Below, piece by piece: positions 14,935-22,792 of a stretch of 61,214 nt of DNA. The DNA lies in contig JACQZG010000019.1 in NCBI GenBank assembly GCA_016213935.1, positions 644 to 61,857 of the forward strand, given 5' to 3'. Each line of letters begins with the position of its first letter. The first letter of the stretch is position 1. A program made the position numbers and the translations under genes. Under the pieces are notes generated by a model, which did not search any database, had not been told where the DNA came from, and saw only the letters and a list, made by a program, of their open reading frames with translations. Origin of the DNA: Nitrospirota bacterium. GTDB taxonomy: Bacteria > Nitrospirota > Thermodesulfovibrionia > UBA6902.

Positions 14935-15872
14935 CAGACCTCAAGGCCCAATTCAAAAATCATCTTGAGATCTTCATCAGGATTCCTGCCGGATGTCGTG
15001 AGGTAATTCCCGATAAGGAGCCCATCCGCTCCCGCATTGAATATCATTGACTGATATTCCTTTAATGTCCTCTCTCTGCCGCCGCAGACCCTTATGCCCC
15101 GGCCGGGCATTATAAGCCGGTATATCGCAATGATCTTCAATGCCTCAAGAGGCGTCATCAACTCCCTCTTTTCCAATGGCGTGCCGGAAACAGGCGTGAG
15201 AAAATTCATGGGAACGCAGTCGACCTCAAGGCTCTTCAGCGCGAACGCCATTTCGATCCTGTCTTCCCATGTCTCGCCGAGGCCGAAGATGCCGCCGCTG
15301 CAAACTGAGAGGCCTGTTGATTTCGCGGCCTGTATGGTCCTCACCTTCTCCCAGTAAGTATGCGTTGTGCAGACCTCGCTAAAATAATTTTCCGATGTCT
15401 CAAGATTGTGATGATATCTCTCGAGGCCTGCCTCTTTTAACTTTCTAAGCGCGGCTATATCAAGCAAGCCCAGGGTCGCGCAAGGGAGCATGCCGAAACC
15501 TCTCAGTTCGCTGATAAATGAACATATTTCGTCAAGTTCGCGTGCTGATACCTTCTTCCCGCTCGTTACGACGCAAAACCGCCTGACGCCGAGCCTTCTT
15601 GCAGAGACTGCTGCCTCAAACAGCTCTTTTTTGGTGAATAGAGGGTATACTTCCACCCCTGTCTTATTGCGGGCGGATTGCGCGCAGAAATGGCAGTCCT
15701 CTGAACATCCGCCTGACTTTGCGTTTACGATTGAACAAAGGTCAACCCTGTTGCCCCGGTTCTTCAGCCTCGCATGGTTCGCCATACCTATCAATCGTTG
15801 CAAGTCATCGCCGTGCAATGCTGAAAGAAAATGGGCGTACTCCTTATTTATTCCGTCATCTGGTGTATTCAT
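14934..15872 (-). CDS. bioB: Biotin synthase
   Basis: A 312-residue radical SAM enzyme that inserts sulfur into dethiobiotin. The cluster motif is CSEDCHFCAQS (CxxxCxxC). The second-cluster ligands are in the expected segments (VVTSGKK, ERYHHNLETSENYF), and the C-terminal RVCGGRE carries the conserved arginine. It is slightly shorter than the E. coli enzyme. It lies eight bases after the acylphosphatase gene and is fused translationally to bioW. Confidence 0.96.
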   Translation of the reverse strand: MNTPDDGINKEYAHFLSALHGDDLQRLIGMANHARLKNRGNRVDLCSIVNAKSGGCSEDCHFCAQSARNKTGVEVYPLFTKKELFEAAVSARRLGVRRFCVVTSGKKVSARELDEICSFISELRGFGMLPCATLGLLDIAALRKLKEAGLERYHHNLETSENYFSEVCTTHTYWEKVRTIQAAKSTGLSVCSGGIFGLGETWEDRIEMAFALKSLEVDCVPMNFLTPVSGTPLEKRELMTPLEALKIIAIYRLIMPGRGIRVCGGRERTLKEYQSMIFNAGADGLLIGNYLTTSGRNPDEDLKMIFELGLEV

Positions 15873-15880
15873 TATAATTG

Positions 15881-16183
15881 TCAGTATCCGCGCCGTATTC
15901 TGAATGCGTCAGACTCTCCGCAATATTCAGACCATTTTTCAATTACTTCTTTGACCCTTGCTCCCGGAGGGCCGTGCCTGCACCAATCCAGTGCCTCCTT
16001 CAGCTTACCCTCCTCGCCTTCAAAAAAGGCCTCAACACTGCCGTCAGGAAGGTTTCTGACCCAGCCTGTCAGTCCAAGCCCGTCAGCCATATCTTTTGCG
16101 GATGCCCTGAAGAAGACGCCCTGGACAAAGCCTTTAATACGGAGAGTTACGGAACGTTTATTCACGGAATTATTATAAATCAT
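15881..16183 (-). CDS. acyP: Acylphosphatase
   Basis: A 100-residue acylphosphatase that hydrolyses carboxyl-phosphate bonds. Catalytic arginine is in GFVQGVFFRASA and asparagine in GWVRNLPDGSVE. It is first in a short minus-strand operon with bioB and bioW. It is divergent from the Fur-family gene. Confidence 0.93.
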   Translation of the reverse strand: MIYNNSVNKRSVTLRIKGFVQGVFFRASAKDMADGLGLTGWVRNLPDGSVEAFFEGEEGKLKEALDWCRHGPPGARVKEVIEKWSEYCGESDAFRIRRGY

Positions 16184-16214
16184 TTCTGACAGGTTTTTTT
16201 ATTGCCGTCCTTCC

Positions 16215-16241
16215 TTGACTTGTTCAGGTTGCTGTGATAAT
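16215..16241 (+). promoter_or_regulatory. Promoter of the Fur-family regulator gene
   Basis: TTGACT at 16215-16220 and an extended -10 TGTGATAAT ending at 16241, with 15-base spacing. Confidence 0.5.
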
Positions 16242-16248
16242 CTCTAAC

Positions 16249-16264
16249 TTAGAATTATTATTAA
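16249..16264 (+). promoter_or_regulatory. PerR-like operator
   Basis: TTAGAATTATTATTAA is close to the PerR box TTATAATnATTATAA and lies just downstream of the -10 element, suited to autorepression. Confidence 0.45.
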
Positions 16265-16289
16265 CAAATATGTTTTCTTGGAGGCAGGC

Positions 16290-16682
16290 ATGGAGAAATA
16301 CAGGGCATTAGGCATCAAGCTCACACCTCAACGGCTCGCCATACTTAATTACCTTAAAGAGAACAAATCGCATCCTGCGGCAGAAGATATATATAAAATT
16401 GTTTCAAAGAAATTTCCGACAATGTCCTTCGCGACCGTATACAACACGATTGAGGCGCTTAAGATCAAAGGATGCGTGAAGGAACTGAAGATAGACCCCG
16501 CGAAGAAGAGATATGACCTTGACACCTCGCCGCATCATCATTTCATATGCACCAACTGCAATGAAATTATTGATATCTTCAAAGATTTCAATCTCGAGCT
16601 TGCCTATCAGATGCCCAAAGGATTTGAACTAAAGGGCAGCCATGTTGAATTCTACGGCTTATGCAGCAACTGCATTGACTGA
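16290..16682 (+). CDS. perR: Fur-family regulator, PerR-like
   Basis: A 130-residue Fur-family repressor. The winged helix is seen in LTPQRLAILNYLKENKSHPAAEDIY and TMSFATVYNTIEALK. The sensing-metal region is RYDLDTSPHHHFIC, and the structural zinc site is formed by CTNC and CSNC. The aspartate in EIIDI favours PerR, which has Asp there, over Fur. ATG 16290 follows GGAGG; an upstream TTG at 16278 overlaps that site. It heads the oxygen-defence cluster, so peroxide sensing is the likely role. Confidence 0.85.
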   Translation: MEKYRALGIKLTPQRLAILNYLKENKSHPAAEDIYKIVSKKFPTMSFATVYNTIEALKIKGCVKELKIDPAKKRYDLDTSPHHHFICTNCNEIIDIFKDFNLELAYQMPKGFELKGSHVEFYGLCSNCID

Positions 16683-16774
16683 ATGCGTCTTTTAAGTTTC
16701 AGCTTATTTTATTTGTTATGGCAAAGGTTCTGTGGTAAGGTTTAATAAAATCAGACCAAAGGAGGGTTTAAAAA

Positions 16775-17152
16775 ATGTCCGGTGAAAAAGGGTTGTTCTG
16801 CGGGATTAATCAGCCGAAGGATGCGTCAAATCTTTCTGAAATGGAGAAGAAGCATGTGCCTGTAATTGAATGCCCTGACAGGGTGAAATCAGGCGAGCCG
16901 TTTAAGGTCACCGTTAAAGTCGGCTCCATCCTTCATGTATCTGAGGAAGGACATCACATCCAGTGGATTGATGTAAAGTCCGGTGATAATCTTTACGCGA
17001 GAATAGAGCTTACCCCGGTCTTGTCAAAGCCTGAGGCGACCGTTACTCTCGTAAAGGCAGGGAAACACAGGACCGGAACCATAAGGGTGGTCGAACGCTG
17101 CAACCTTCACGGCCTGTGGGAAGCAAAGAAGGATATTGTGGTTGAAGACTGA
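16775..17152 (+). CDS. sor: Superoxide reductase (neelaredoxin class, class II desulfoferrodoxin)
   Basis: A 125-residue single-domain superoxide reductase that reduces superoxide to peroxide without making oxygen. The iron ligands are in KKHVPVIE, EEGHHIQWI and ERCNLHGLWE (cysteine plus histidines). The N-terminal rubredoxin-like centre of class I proteins is absent. It has a strong AGGAGGG ribosome site. Rubredoxin encoded downstream is its usual electron donor, and rubrerythrin would remove the peroxide. Confidence 0.94.
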   Translation: MSGEKGLFCGINQPKDASNLSEMEKKHVPVIECPDRVKSGEPFKVTVKVGSILHVSEEGHHIQWIDVKSGDNLYARIELTPVLSKPEATVTLVKAGKHRTGTIRVVERCNLHGLWEAKKDIVVED

Positions 17153-17211
17153 GACAAACTTTCAATGAATCTTCTCTCAGCTTTAATTATAAATTTTAGG
17201 GAGGCTGCTGT

Positions 17212-18426
17212 TTGAAAGCGGTCGAGATTAAGCCTGATATATTTTGGGTAGGCGCTGTTGACTGGGAGGTGAGGGATTTCCACGGCTATGTCACGCCGAG
17301 AGGGACTTCATATAATAATTACCTTATAAAAGATAAAGAGCTTACGCTCATTGACGCCGTAAAGCGCGACTATTCATCCGTCACAATAGAGAATATAAAA
17401 CATATTGCCGACCTTTCGAAGATAGTCAATGTAGTGGTGAATCATATCGAGCCTGACCACGCAAGCGCGCTCGGCGACATCATGAGGCTCTGCCCCAACG
17501 CGAATATTTATATCACGGAAAAAGGCAAAAAAGGGCTTGAGAGGCATTTTGACATGTCGGGGTGGAAGCTAAATGTCGTGAAGACGGGGGATACTTTGAA
17601 GACGGGGAAATATACCCTCACCTTTCTTGAAACCCCCATGCTTCACTGGCCAGATTCGATGATGACATACGTCAACGAGGCAAAACTTCTCATAAGCCAG
17701 GACGCATTCGGCCAGCATATCGCCTCTGCCTCAAGGTTTGATGATGATTTCATGACCTGCGCGTCCGTCAGCGAACTCGAAGATTCTGTTATAGAATATT
17801 ACGCGAATATCCTGATGCCCTTCGGGCAACTGATTAAAAGCAAGATTGCAGATGTGCATAAACTCGGGCTTGACATAGACATGATAGCGCCTGATCACGG
17901 CGTAATATGGAGGCACTCTCCGCAAAAAGTGCTGAATATGTACATGGACATGGCTAACGGGAAATCAGACCTGAGCGTATCAATCATTTATGACACGATG
18001 TGGCACAGCACGGCAAGCATGGCGCTGCCTATATCTCAGGGCGTCACTGATGAAGGGGTCGCGTGCAAGGTTATTAAACTTCGCGCGACTCCGATGAGCG
18101 TTGCCATTAAAGAGTTCTGGAAGTCTCGCGGGTCTCTTATAGGAAGCCCTACCCTCAATAATATTCTCTACCCGTCTGTCGCTGAATTTCTGACTCATCT
18201 GAGGGGTCTTCGCCCGAAGAACCGCATTGCCGGCGCTTTCGGAAGCTTCGGCTGGGGCGGCGGCGCGGTGAAGAACGCTTATGAGGAGTTTTCGAAGATG
18301 GGGCTTGAAACTTTTGAGCCGGGCATACAGGTTAATTACAAGCCTGACGCCGAAGATGAGAAAAAGTGCTACGAATTCGGCAGGGAGTTTGCCAAAAGAG
18401 TTAAAGAGTATCATCTGAAATTCTGA
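17212..18426 (+). CDS. fprA: A-type flavo-diiron protein (FprA / rubredoxin:oxygen oxidoreductase)
   Basis: A 404-residue two-domain protein. The beta-lactamase-like diiron domain (about 1-245) carries NHIEPDHAS with H78, E80, D82 and H83. The flavodoxin domain (about 250-400) binds FMN around [12 protein letters not shown] and AFGSFGWGG. It reduces oxygen to water, or NO to nitrous oxide, with electrons from rubredoxin, whose gene follows 17 bases later. The start is TTG at 17212, preceded by GGGAGG. It belongs to the anaerobic oxygen-defence operon. Confidence 0.95.
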   Translation: MKAVEIKPDIFWVGAVDWEVRDFHGYVTPRGTSYNNYLIKDKELTLIDAVKRDYSSVTIENIKHIADLSKIVNVVVNHIEPDHASALGDIMRLCPNANIYITEKGKKGLERHFDMSGWKLNVVKTGDTLKTGKYTLTFLETPMLHWPDSMMTYVNEAKLLISQDAFGQHIASASRFDDDFMTCASVSELEDSVIEYYANILMPFGQLIKSKIADVHKLGLDIDMIAPDHGVIWRHSPQKVLNMYMDMANGKSDLSVSIIYDTMWHSTASMALPISQGVTDEGVACKVIKLRATPMSVAIKEFWKSRGSLIGSPTLNNILYPSVAEFLTHLRGLRPKNRIAGAFGSFGWGGGAVKNAYEEFSKMGLETFEPGIQVNYKPDAEDEKKCYEFGREFAKRVKEYHLKF

Positions 18427-18443
18427 TTGACGGAGGATATGAC

Positions 18444-18575
18444 ATGTGGAAATGCACTGTATGCGGTTATGAATATGACGAGGCTGTTGAGGGCATCCCT
18501 TTTGAAAAACTTCCCGATGACTGGAAGTGCCCCGTCTGCAACGCGCCGAAAGAGGCGTTTGAGAAGATCAGTTAG
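18444..18575 (+). CDS. rub: Rubredoxin
   Basis: A 43-residue rubredoxin. The iron site is two knuckles, KCTVCGY and KCPVCNAP, and the conserved core [16 protein letters not shown] is present. It is slightly shorter than the usual 52-54 residues. GGAGG precedes ATG 18444. It is the expected electron carrier between the flavo-diiron protein, superoxide reductase and rubrerythrin encoded around it. Confidence 0.95.
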   Translation: MWKCTVCGYEYDEAVEGIPFEKLPDDWKCPVCNAPKEAFEKIS

Positions 18576-18800
18576 ATGACGGGCAGCAATAATAAAATTA
18601 CCGAGAAAGATGTTAATGAGATAATTGAAAGCCTCGACTGGCTCCATAAATCTCATGACTGCCACATTGACCTCGGAGAGGTCGGTGATAATGAGGTGAT
18701 AATATACTGCGGCGCGAAATGCGCGGCATGCGACACGAGATGCCTTGAAGAAGCGATGGCAGAAAAGTTTCCGGGTGTGAAAGTCGTTTACAGGAAATAA
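18576..18800 (+). CDS. Small cysteine-rich protein in the oxygen-defence operon, function unknown
   Basis: A 74-residue protein not recognised. Its ATG directly abuts the rubredoxin stop (TAGATG), so it is translationally coupled. It holds four cysteines close together in YCGAKCAACDTRCLEEAM plus one earlier, a spacing that could bind a metal or Fe-S cluster or act in thiol chemistry. The C-terminus KFPGVKVVYRK looks like a beta strand. It sits between rubredoxin and rubrerythrin, which implies a redox role. Confidence 0.7.
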   Translation: MTGSNNKITEKDVNEIIESLDWLHKSHDCHIDLGEVGDNEVIIYCGAKCAACDTRCLEEAMAEKFPGVKVVYRK

Positions 18801-18812
18801 AAGGAGACTGAA

Positions 18813-19397
18813 ATGAAAGAGACTGTTCTGAACCTTACAAAAGCATTCATCGGCGAGAGCCAGGCGAGAAACCGTTATACATTTTATTCCAAGACAGCCT
18901 TCAAGGAAGGTTATGACCAGATTTCGGAGATATTCCTCATCACCGCCGACAATGAGAGAGAGCACGCGAAATGGTTCTTCAGGATGCTTAATGACCTGAA
19001 GAAGAGATCAGGAGAGGATTTGAGCGAGATAATCGTGGAAGCCGCCGCGCCTACAACTCTTTCAACAACGGTTGAGAATATAAAGGCCGCCATCGCAGGA
19101 GAGAATTTTGAACACTCAAAACTTTACCCTGCATTTGCCCATACCGCCGACAAAGAAGGCCTTCCTGAAATAGCGGAGAGGATAAGGGCAATATCAAGGG
19201 CAGAGGTGCATCACGAAGAGAGGTACAGAAAGCTTCTCAAAGAGGTGGAGGCAGGCACTGTCTTCAAAAAAGATAAGGACGTGACATGGATGTGCAGGAA
19301 GTGCGGATACACGCATGAAGGCAAGACCCCGCCTGACGAGTGCCCTTCATGCGGCCATGAGTCTTTTTACTTCCAGAAAAAATGCGAAGAGTATTAA
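18813..19397 (+). CDS. rbr: Rubrerythrin
   Basis: A 194-residue peroxide-reducing protein. The N-terminal four-helix diiron domain has ExxH-type ligand helices (AFIGESQARNRYTFY, DNEREHAKWF, AEVHHEERYRKL), and the C-terminal rubredoxin domain has CRKCGY and CPSCGH. Length is standard. It is last in the plus-strand operon and converges with the polyferredoxin gene five bases later. Confidence 0.97.
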   Translation: MKETVLNLTKAFIGESQARNRYTFYSKTAFKEGYDQISEIFLITADNEREHAKWFFRMLNDLKKRSGEDLSEIIVEAAAPTTLSTTVENIKAAIAGENFEHSKLYPAFAHTADKEGLPEIAERIRAISRAEVHHEERYRKLLKEVEAGTVFKKDKDVTWMCRKCGYTHEGKTPPDECPSCGHESFYFQKKCEEY

Positions 19398-19402
19398 CCG
19401 CT

Positions 19403-20944
19403 TTACAAGAGGAGCCTGTTATATTCAGACCTCGACTCGCCCGCGTTAATGACATATATAGCGGGCATTCCCTGCACTGGGCATTTTGTCTCGCATATGC
19501 CGCAGCCTATACATAGAGAGATATCCACCCTCGGCTGCTGAAGTGTTATCAATTCCCCTCCTCTTCCCCTCACCTCAGCCTTCTCAAACCATACAGCCTT
19601 CTTCGGAGTCGGGCAGACCTCTTCGCAGACGATGCAGGGCGTGGCATGCGCGTGCGGAAGACAGCGGCTTTTGTCTATGACGGCAAGGCCTATCTTCACG
19701 CTTGCCTTCTCATTCTGAGAGAGCTTCTTTATCGCGCCGGTCGGGCATACCTGTCCGCATAAGGTGCACCTGAATTCGCAGTACCCGATGCGCGGGACGA
19801 GCATCGGCGACCAGATGCCTTCAAGCCCTGCCTCAAGAAATGACGGCTGAAGCCCGTTTGTGATGCATACTTTCATGCACTCGCCGCATTTGACGCACCG
19901 CTTCAAAAACTCTCTCTCTTCAAGAGAGCCGGGAGGCCTGATAAGCTGAGGTGAAAGGTTTACGGGCATGGAAAGCGGCGCTGTCCTTAAAAGCGGCACA
20001 ACCATAACGCCGCCCATTGCTGAAGCGATGACATGCCTCCTTCTGAGGTCTGTCCCTAAGACATTTTCTTTCTTTCCGAAACCAAAAAAGACAGCCTTCT
20101 GCGGGCAGATGTCGTCGCAGTTCCGGCAGTAGAGGCATTCTGAAGGCATCCACTTCCCCCGCGTATCAGGATGCGCGCCTCCCTGGCAGACAGACGCGCA
20201 TGCGCCGCACTCATTGCATCCTTCGCTTACCTCGCGCCTTAACAGAGAGTATCTTGAGAGAATGCCGAGAAGCGCGCCGAGCGGGCAGAGATGCCTGCAC
20301 CAGAAACGCTTCTCGTAGAGATTAAGGCCGAGTATGAATAGAAAGATGGCGCCGATGAATGCGCTTTGAAGAAAATAAGGCTGAGCGAATGCAAGCAGAT
20401 TATTCTTTAATACCGCGTAGATAGGCTCAGTTATCTCAACAATCCCTTTTGGGCCTGAGTTATAGGCTGAGTCGAAGGCTGACGCAATAGAGAGATTGAA
20501 TAATGGATATATGCTGACTGAGAGAGACCTAATCAGAAGCGATATGGGGTCAACTATTCCGGTAAGCTGCATCGTGAAGAGTGATGAGGCAAGCAGAAAG
20601 ATGAGAATATAATATTTGGCTCTGTTCCAGTTGACGCTTGGGGCATTGCGCCTCCTTTTGCTGAATGAACCGGTTATGTTATTCAAAGTCCCGAGCGGGC
20701 ATGCCCACCCGCAGAATACTCTTCCGAGAAGCAGAGTGATGATGATAACGATCACTGAGAGATAAAATGCCTTCTGAACAGAGTGTGAGGATAAGAGAGT
20801 GGTGATAAATATCAGAGGGTCAAAATCGAGAAAGAATTTTACCGGATAGCCGAGTTCATCCGCGCCTTTTGATTCGGTCTGAATAAAGAGAAAGAGGAAG
20901 ATGAGGAGAAAGATGCCCTGCGATGCCCGTCTTAAGTTTTGCAT
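19403..20944 (-). CDS. Membrane-bound polyferredoxin (NapH/MauN-type N-terminus with NapG-like C-terminus)
   Basis: A 513-residue membrane protein. The N-terminal part has four or five membrane spans and two FCGWACPLG / CRHLCPLGAL motifs typical of the NapH family. The C-terminal part holds several [4Fe-4S] sites, including CNECGACASVC, CLYCRNCDDIC, CVKCGECMKVC, CTLCGQVC and CIGCGICETKC. It would pass electrons between the quinone pool and a partner on the other face. It is encoded after a DUF362 protein with a Tat-like signal, a recurrent pairing in anaerobes. Confidence 0.88.
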   Translation of the reverse strand: MQNLRRASQGIFLLIFLFLFIQTESKGADELGYPVKFFLDFDPLIFITTLLSSHSVQKAFYLSVIVIIITLLLGRVFCGWACPLGTLNNITGSFSKRRRNAPSVNWNRAKYYILIFLLASSLFTMQLTGIVDPISLLIRSLSVSIYPLFNLSIASAFDSAYNSGPKGIVEITEPIYAVLKNNLLAFAQPYFLQSAFIGAIFLFILGLNLYEKRFWCRHLCPLGALLGILSRYSLLRREVSEGCNECGACASVCQGGAHPDTRGKWMPSECLYCRNCDDICPQKAVFFGFGKKENVLGTDLRRRHVIASAMGGVMVVPLLRTAPLSMPVNLSPQLIRPPGSLEEREFLKRCVKCGECMKVCITNGLQPSFLEAGLEGIWSPMLVPRIGYCEFRCTLCGQVCPTGAIKKLSQNEKASVKIGLAVIDKSRCLPHAHATPCIVCEEVCPTPKKAVWFEKAEVRGRGGELITLQQPRVDISLCIGCGICETKCPVQGMPAIYVINAGESRSEYNRLLL

Positions 20945-20961
20945 ATATCATGAGATGATAC

Positions 20962-21861
20962 TTACAAACTTATTTTCCTGATATTCAATTTTTCAAGTTC
21001 CATCACGCCGTGCCCCTGCTCAGCCGCGAGCCTTACATATCCGATCTCGCTTCCATTAACCCCAAACAGCGCGGCGCCGTATGAATCAACCGCGACCTGG
21101 TCCCTGCCCGCGATAACGGCATTAACTGTCTTCACGTCCGAGAGGTCGCCGCCCTGAGGACCGTTGGCGGCAAGCACCCTCACGGCATCAAGCACGGTCA
21201 ATGACGGTTTCACAAATGAAGAAACATCAACGAGGCTCTGGTCGAGCTTCTGGTGTATCCTGCTCCTGTCGCTGCCCATTATGCCCATCCAGTTCTTCAT
21301 GGACATGGTCACCTTCGCAAGGCCGTGATGTTTCAGTATCGGAACATTTATAACCTTGTCAGCTTCGAGAATTTCCGTGTAAAGCGGCCATTCCTTTATG
21401 GCGACCCCGTTTATCTTTACATTTTTGAAACGCCTTTCATCAACATATTCTGCTGTTCCTCCCGCCTCTTCAACAGCCTCCTTTATCCCGCTCTGAATGT
21501 AGCATCTTCTCGGGTCGTTCACAGTCCTGTCAAAGACCCTCACCTTCTTTGCGCCTGCTTCGATGCAAAGCCTCACTATCTCGGCGACGACATGAGGGTT
21601 GGTATTTGCCGCCTGTTCGGGAAGCCTGTCCCATGCCATGTTGGGCTTAACAACGACAATGTCGCCTTTTGATATGAAGCTCTTCATTCCGCCGAGCGCG
21701 TCAACCGCGGCCTTTGTGATAGCTTTTGCGGAACTTCCAGAAGCAACGGCAAGGTCAGGCTCGGCAGAATACGCGGGAGTGAATAAGTGATCGAGGCATG
21801 CCGGGAATGAAATCCCAATTCCGCCTATACCGGCTATTTTGATGAATTTCCTCCGGTTCAA
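20962..21861 (-). CDS. DUF362 protein with Tat-like signal
   Basis: A 299-residue DUF362 (PF04015) protein. It starts MNRRKFIKIAGIGGIGISF, a Tat-like twin-arginine signal, then a mature domain with VVKPNMAWD, NVPILKHHGLAKVTMSMKN and the typical C-terminal AGRDQVAVDSYGAALFG. The biochemical role of the family is not settled. It is co-transcribed with the polyferredoxin gene (17-base gap), suggesting an exported redox partner. No iron-sulfur motif of its own is evident. Confidence 0.85.
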   Translation of the reverse strand: MNRRKFIKIAGIGGIGISFPACLDHLFTPAYSAEPDLAVASGSSAKAITKAAVDALGGMKSFISKGDIVVVKPNMAWDRLPEQAANTNPHVVAEIVRLCIEAGAKKVRVFDRTVNDPRRCYIQSGIKEAVEEAGGTAEYVDERRFKNVKINGVAIKEWPLYTEILEADKVINVPILKHHGLAKVTMSMKNWMGIMGSDRSRIHQKLDQSLVDVSSFVKPSLTVLDAVRVLAANGPQGGDLSDVKTVNAVIAGRDQVAVDSYGAALFGVNGSEIGYVRLAAEQGHGVMELEKLNIRKISL

Positions 21862-21952
21862 CCCATTCTCCTATCAGCAGATATTTTCATGTCTGGAAAT
21901 TTTGACCCTTCTCACCCCTCTTAGGTTAAGTGGGGGCAGGAAGACTTGCAAC

Positions 21953-22792
21953 TCACAACTCTATCTCCAATCCCTGATGCGCGGCGGAGCAGTGCATCCG
22001 CGAGCCCTTTTCTCTTAAAATGCGCCTGCAGTCTTCAACCATCCCGTCAAGGGCATTGTCAGGCCTGTCCTGATTATGATGGAAGAGATAGAATGACTTC
22101 ACGTCAGCCTCCATGGCAAGCCTGAGAGCGTCGGTGTATATCGAATGCCCGAAGCCGCGCGTCTTTCTATATTCATCCGCAGTGTACTCAGCGTCATGCA
22201 TCAGCACATCCGCGCCCCTTGAGAATCTCGCGTAATCATCAAACTTAAGCCCGCCCGGATGATTGAATGTAAATTCATTGTCAGTGAGAAAGACAAACGA
22301 CTTCCCGCCCTCTTCTATCCTGAAGCCGACGCCGAGATTCGGATGATTCAGCTTTATATGCCGGATGCTTACGGAACCGATGCGAAGCACATCTTCATAT
22401 ATCTTTGTAAAACTGATTGCCGCGCCGAGGTCTTTAAAGCATACCGGATAAAAAGGCGGCCTCATCGTCTTTGAAAGGAACCAGTGCATATCAGCCTGCG
22501 CCCTCGGGAAGCCGTACATGTTTATCTGCGTTCTTTTCAGGTAAATAGGTTTAAAGAAGGGGAAGCTGAAGATATGGTCCCAATGCGCGTGAGTAAAGAG
22601 CATGTGATACCTGCGCCTATCCTCCTCAAGAAGAGAGTTGCCGAGCCGCCTGATGCCTGTGCCGGCGTCAATTATTATCAGTTCGCCGTCAGACGTTCTT
22701 ATCTCGATGCATGTTGTATCGCCGCCGTATTTCAGGTATTCTTCGCCTGAAACAGGTATCGAGCCCCTTGCGCCCCAGCATTTAATTTTCAT
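21953..22792 (-). CDS. MBL-fold metallo-hydrolase
   Basis: A 279-residue metallo-beta-lactamase-fold protein. The dinuclear metal motif is FTHAHWDHIFSF, with further ligands in RHIKLNHPN, FLTDNEFTF, LMHDAEYT and LFHHNQDR. The opening WGARGSIPVSG is that of a subfamily often found with two-component and cyclic-nucleotide signalling genes. Its start overlaps the HD-GYP stop by ATGA. The substrate is unknown. Confidence 0.88.
   Translation of the reverse strand: MKIKCWGARGSIPVSGEEYLKYGGDTTCIEIRTSDGELIIIDAGTGIRRLGNSLLEEDRRRYHMLFTHAHWDHIFSFPFFKPIYLKRTQINMYGFPRAQADMHWFLSKTMRPPFYPVCFKDLGAAISFTKIYEDVLRIGSVSIRHIKLNHPNLGVGFRIEEGGKSFVFLTDNEFTFNHPGGLKFDDYARFSRGADVLMHDAEYTADEYRKTRGFGHSIYTDALRLAMEADVKSFYLFHHNQDRPDNALDGMVEDCRRILREKGSRMHCSAAHQGLEIEL

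Noticed and set aside
21910..21935. Hairpin CCCCTCTTA...TAAGTGGGG as a strong terminator
   Set aside because: It has a mismatch in the stem and no clear T run; it may be a worn dispersed repeat.
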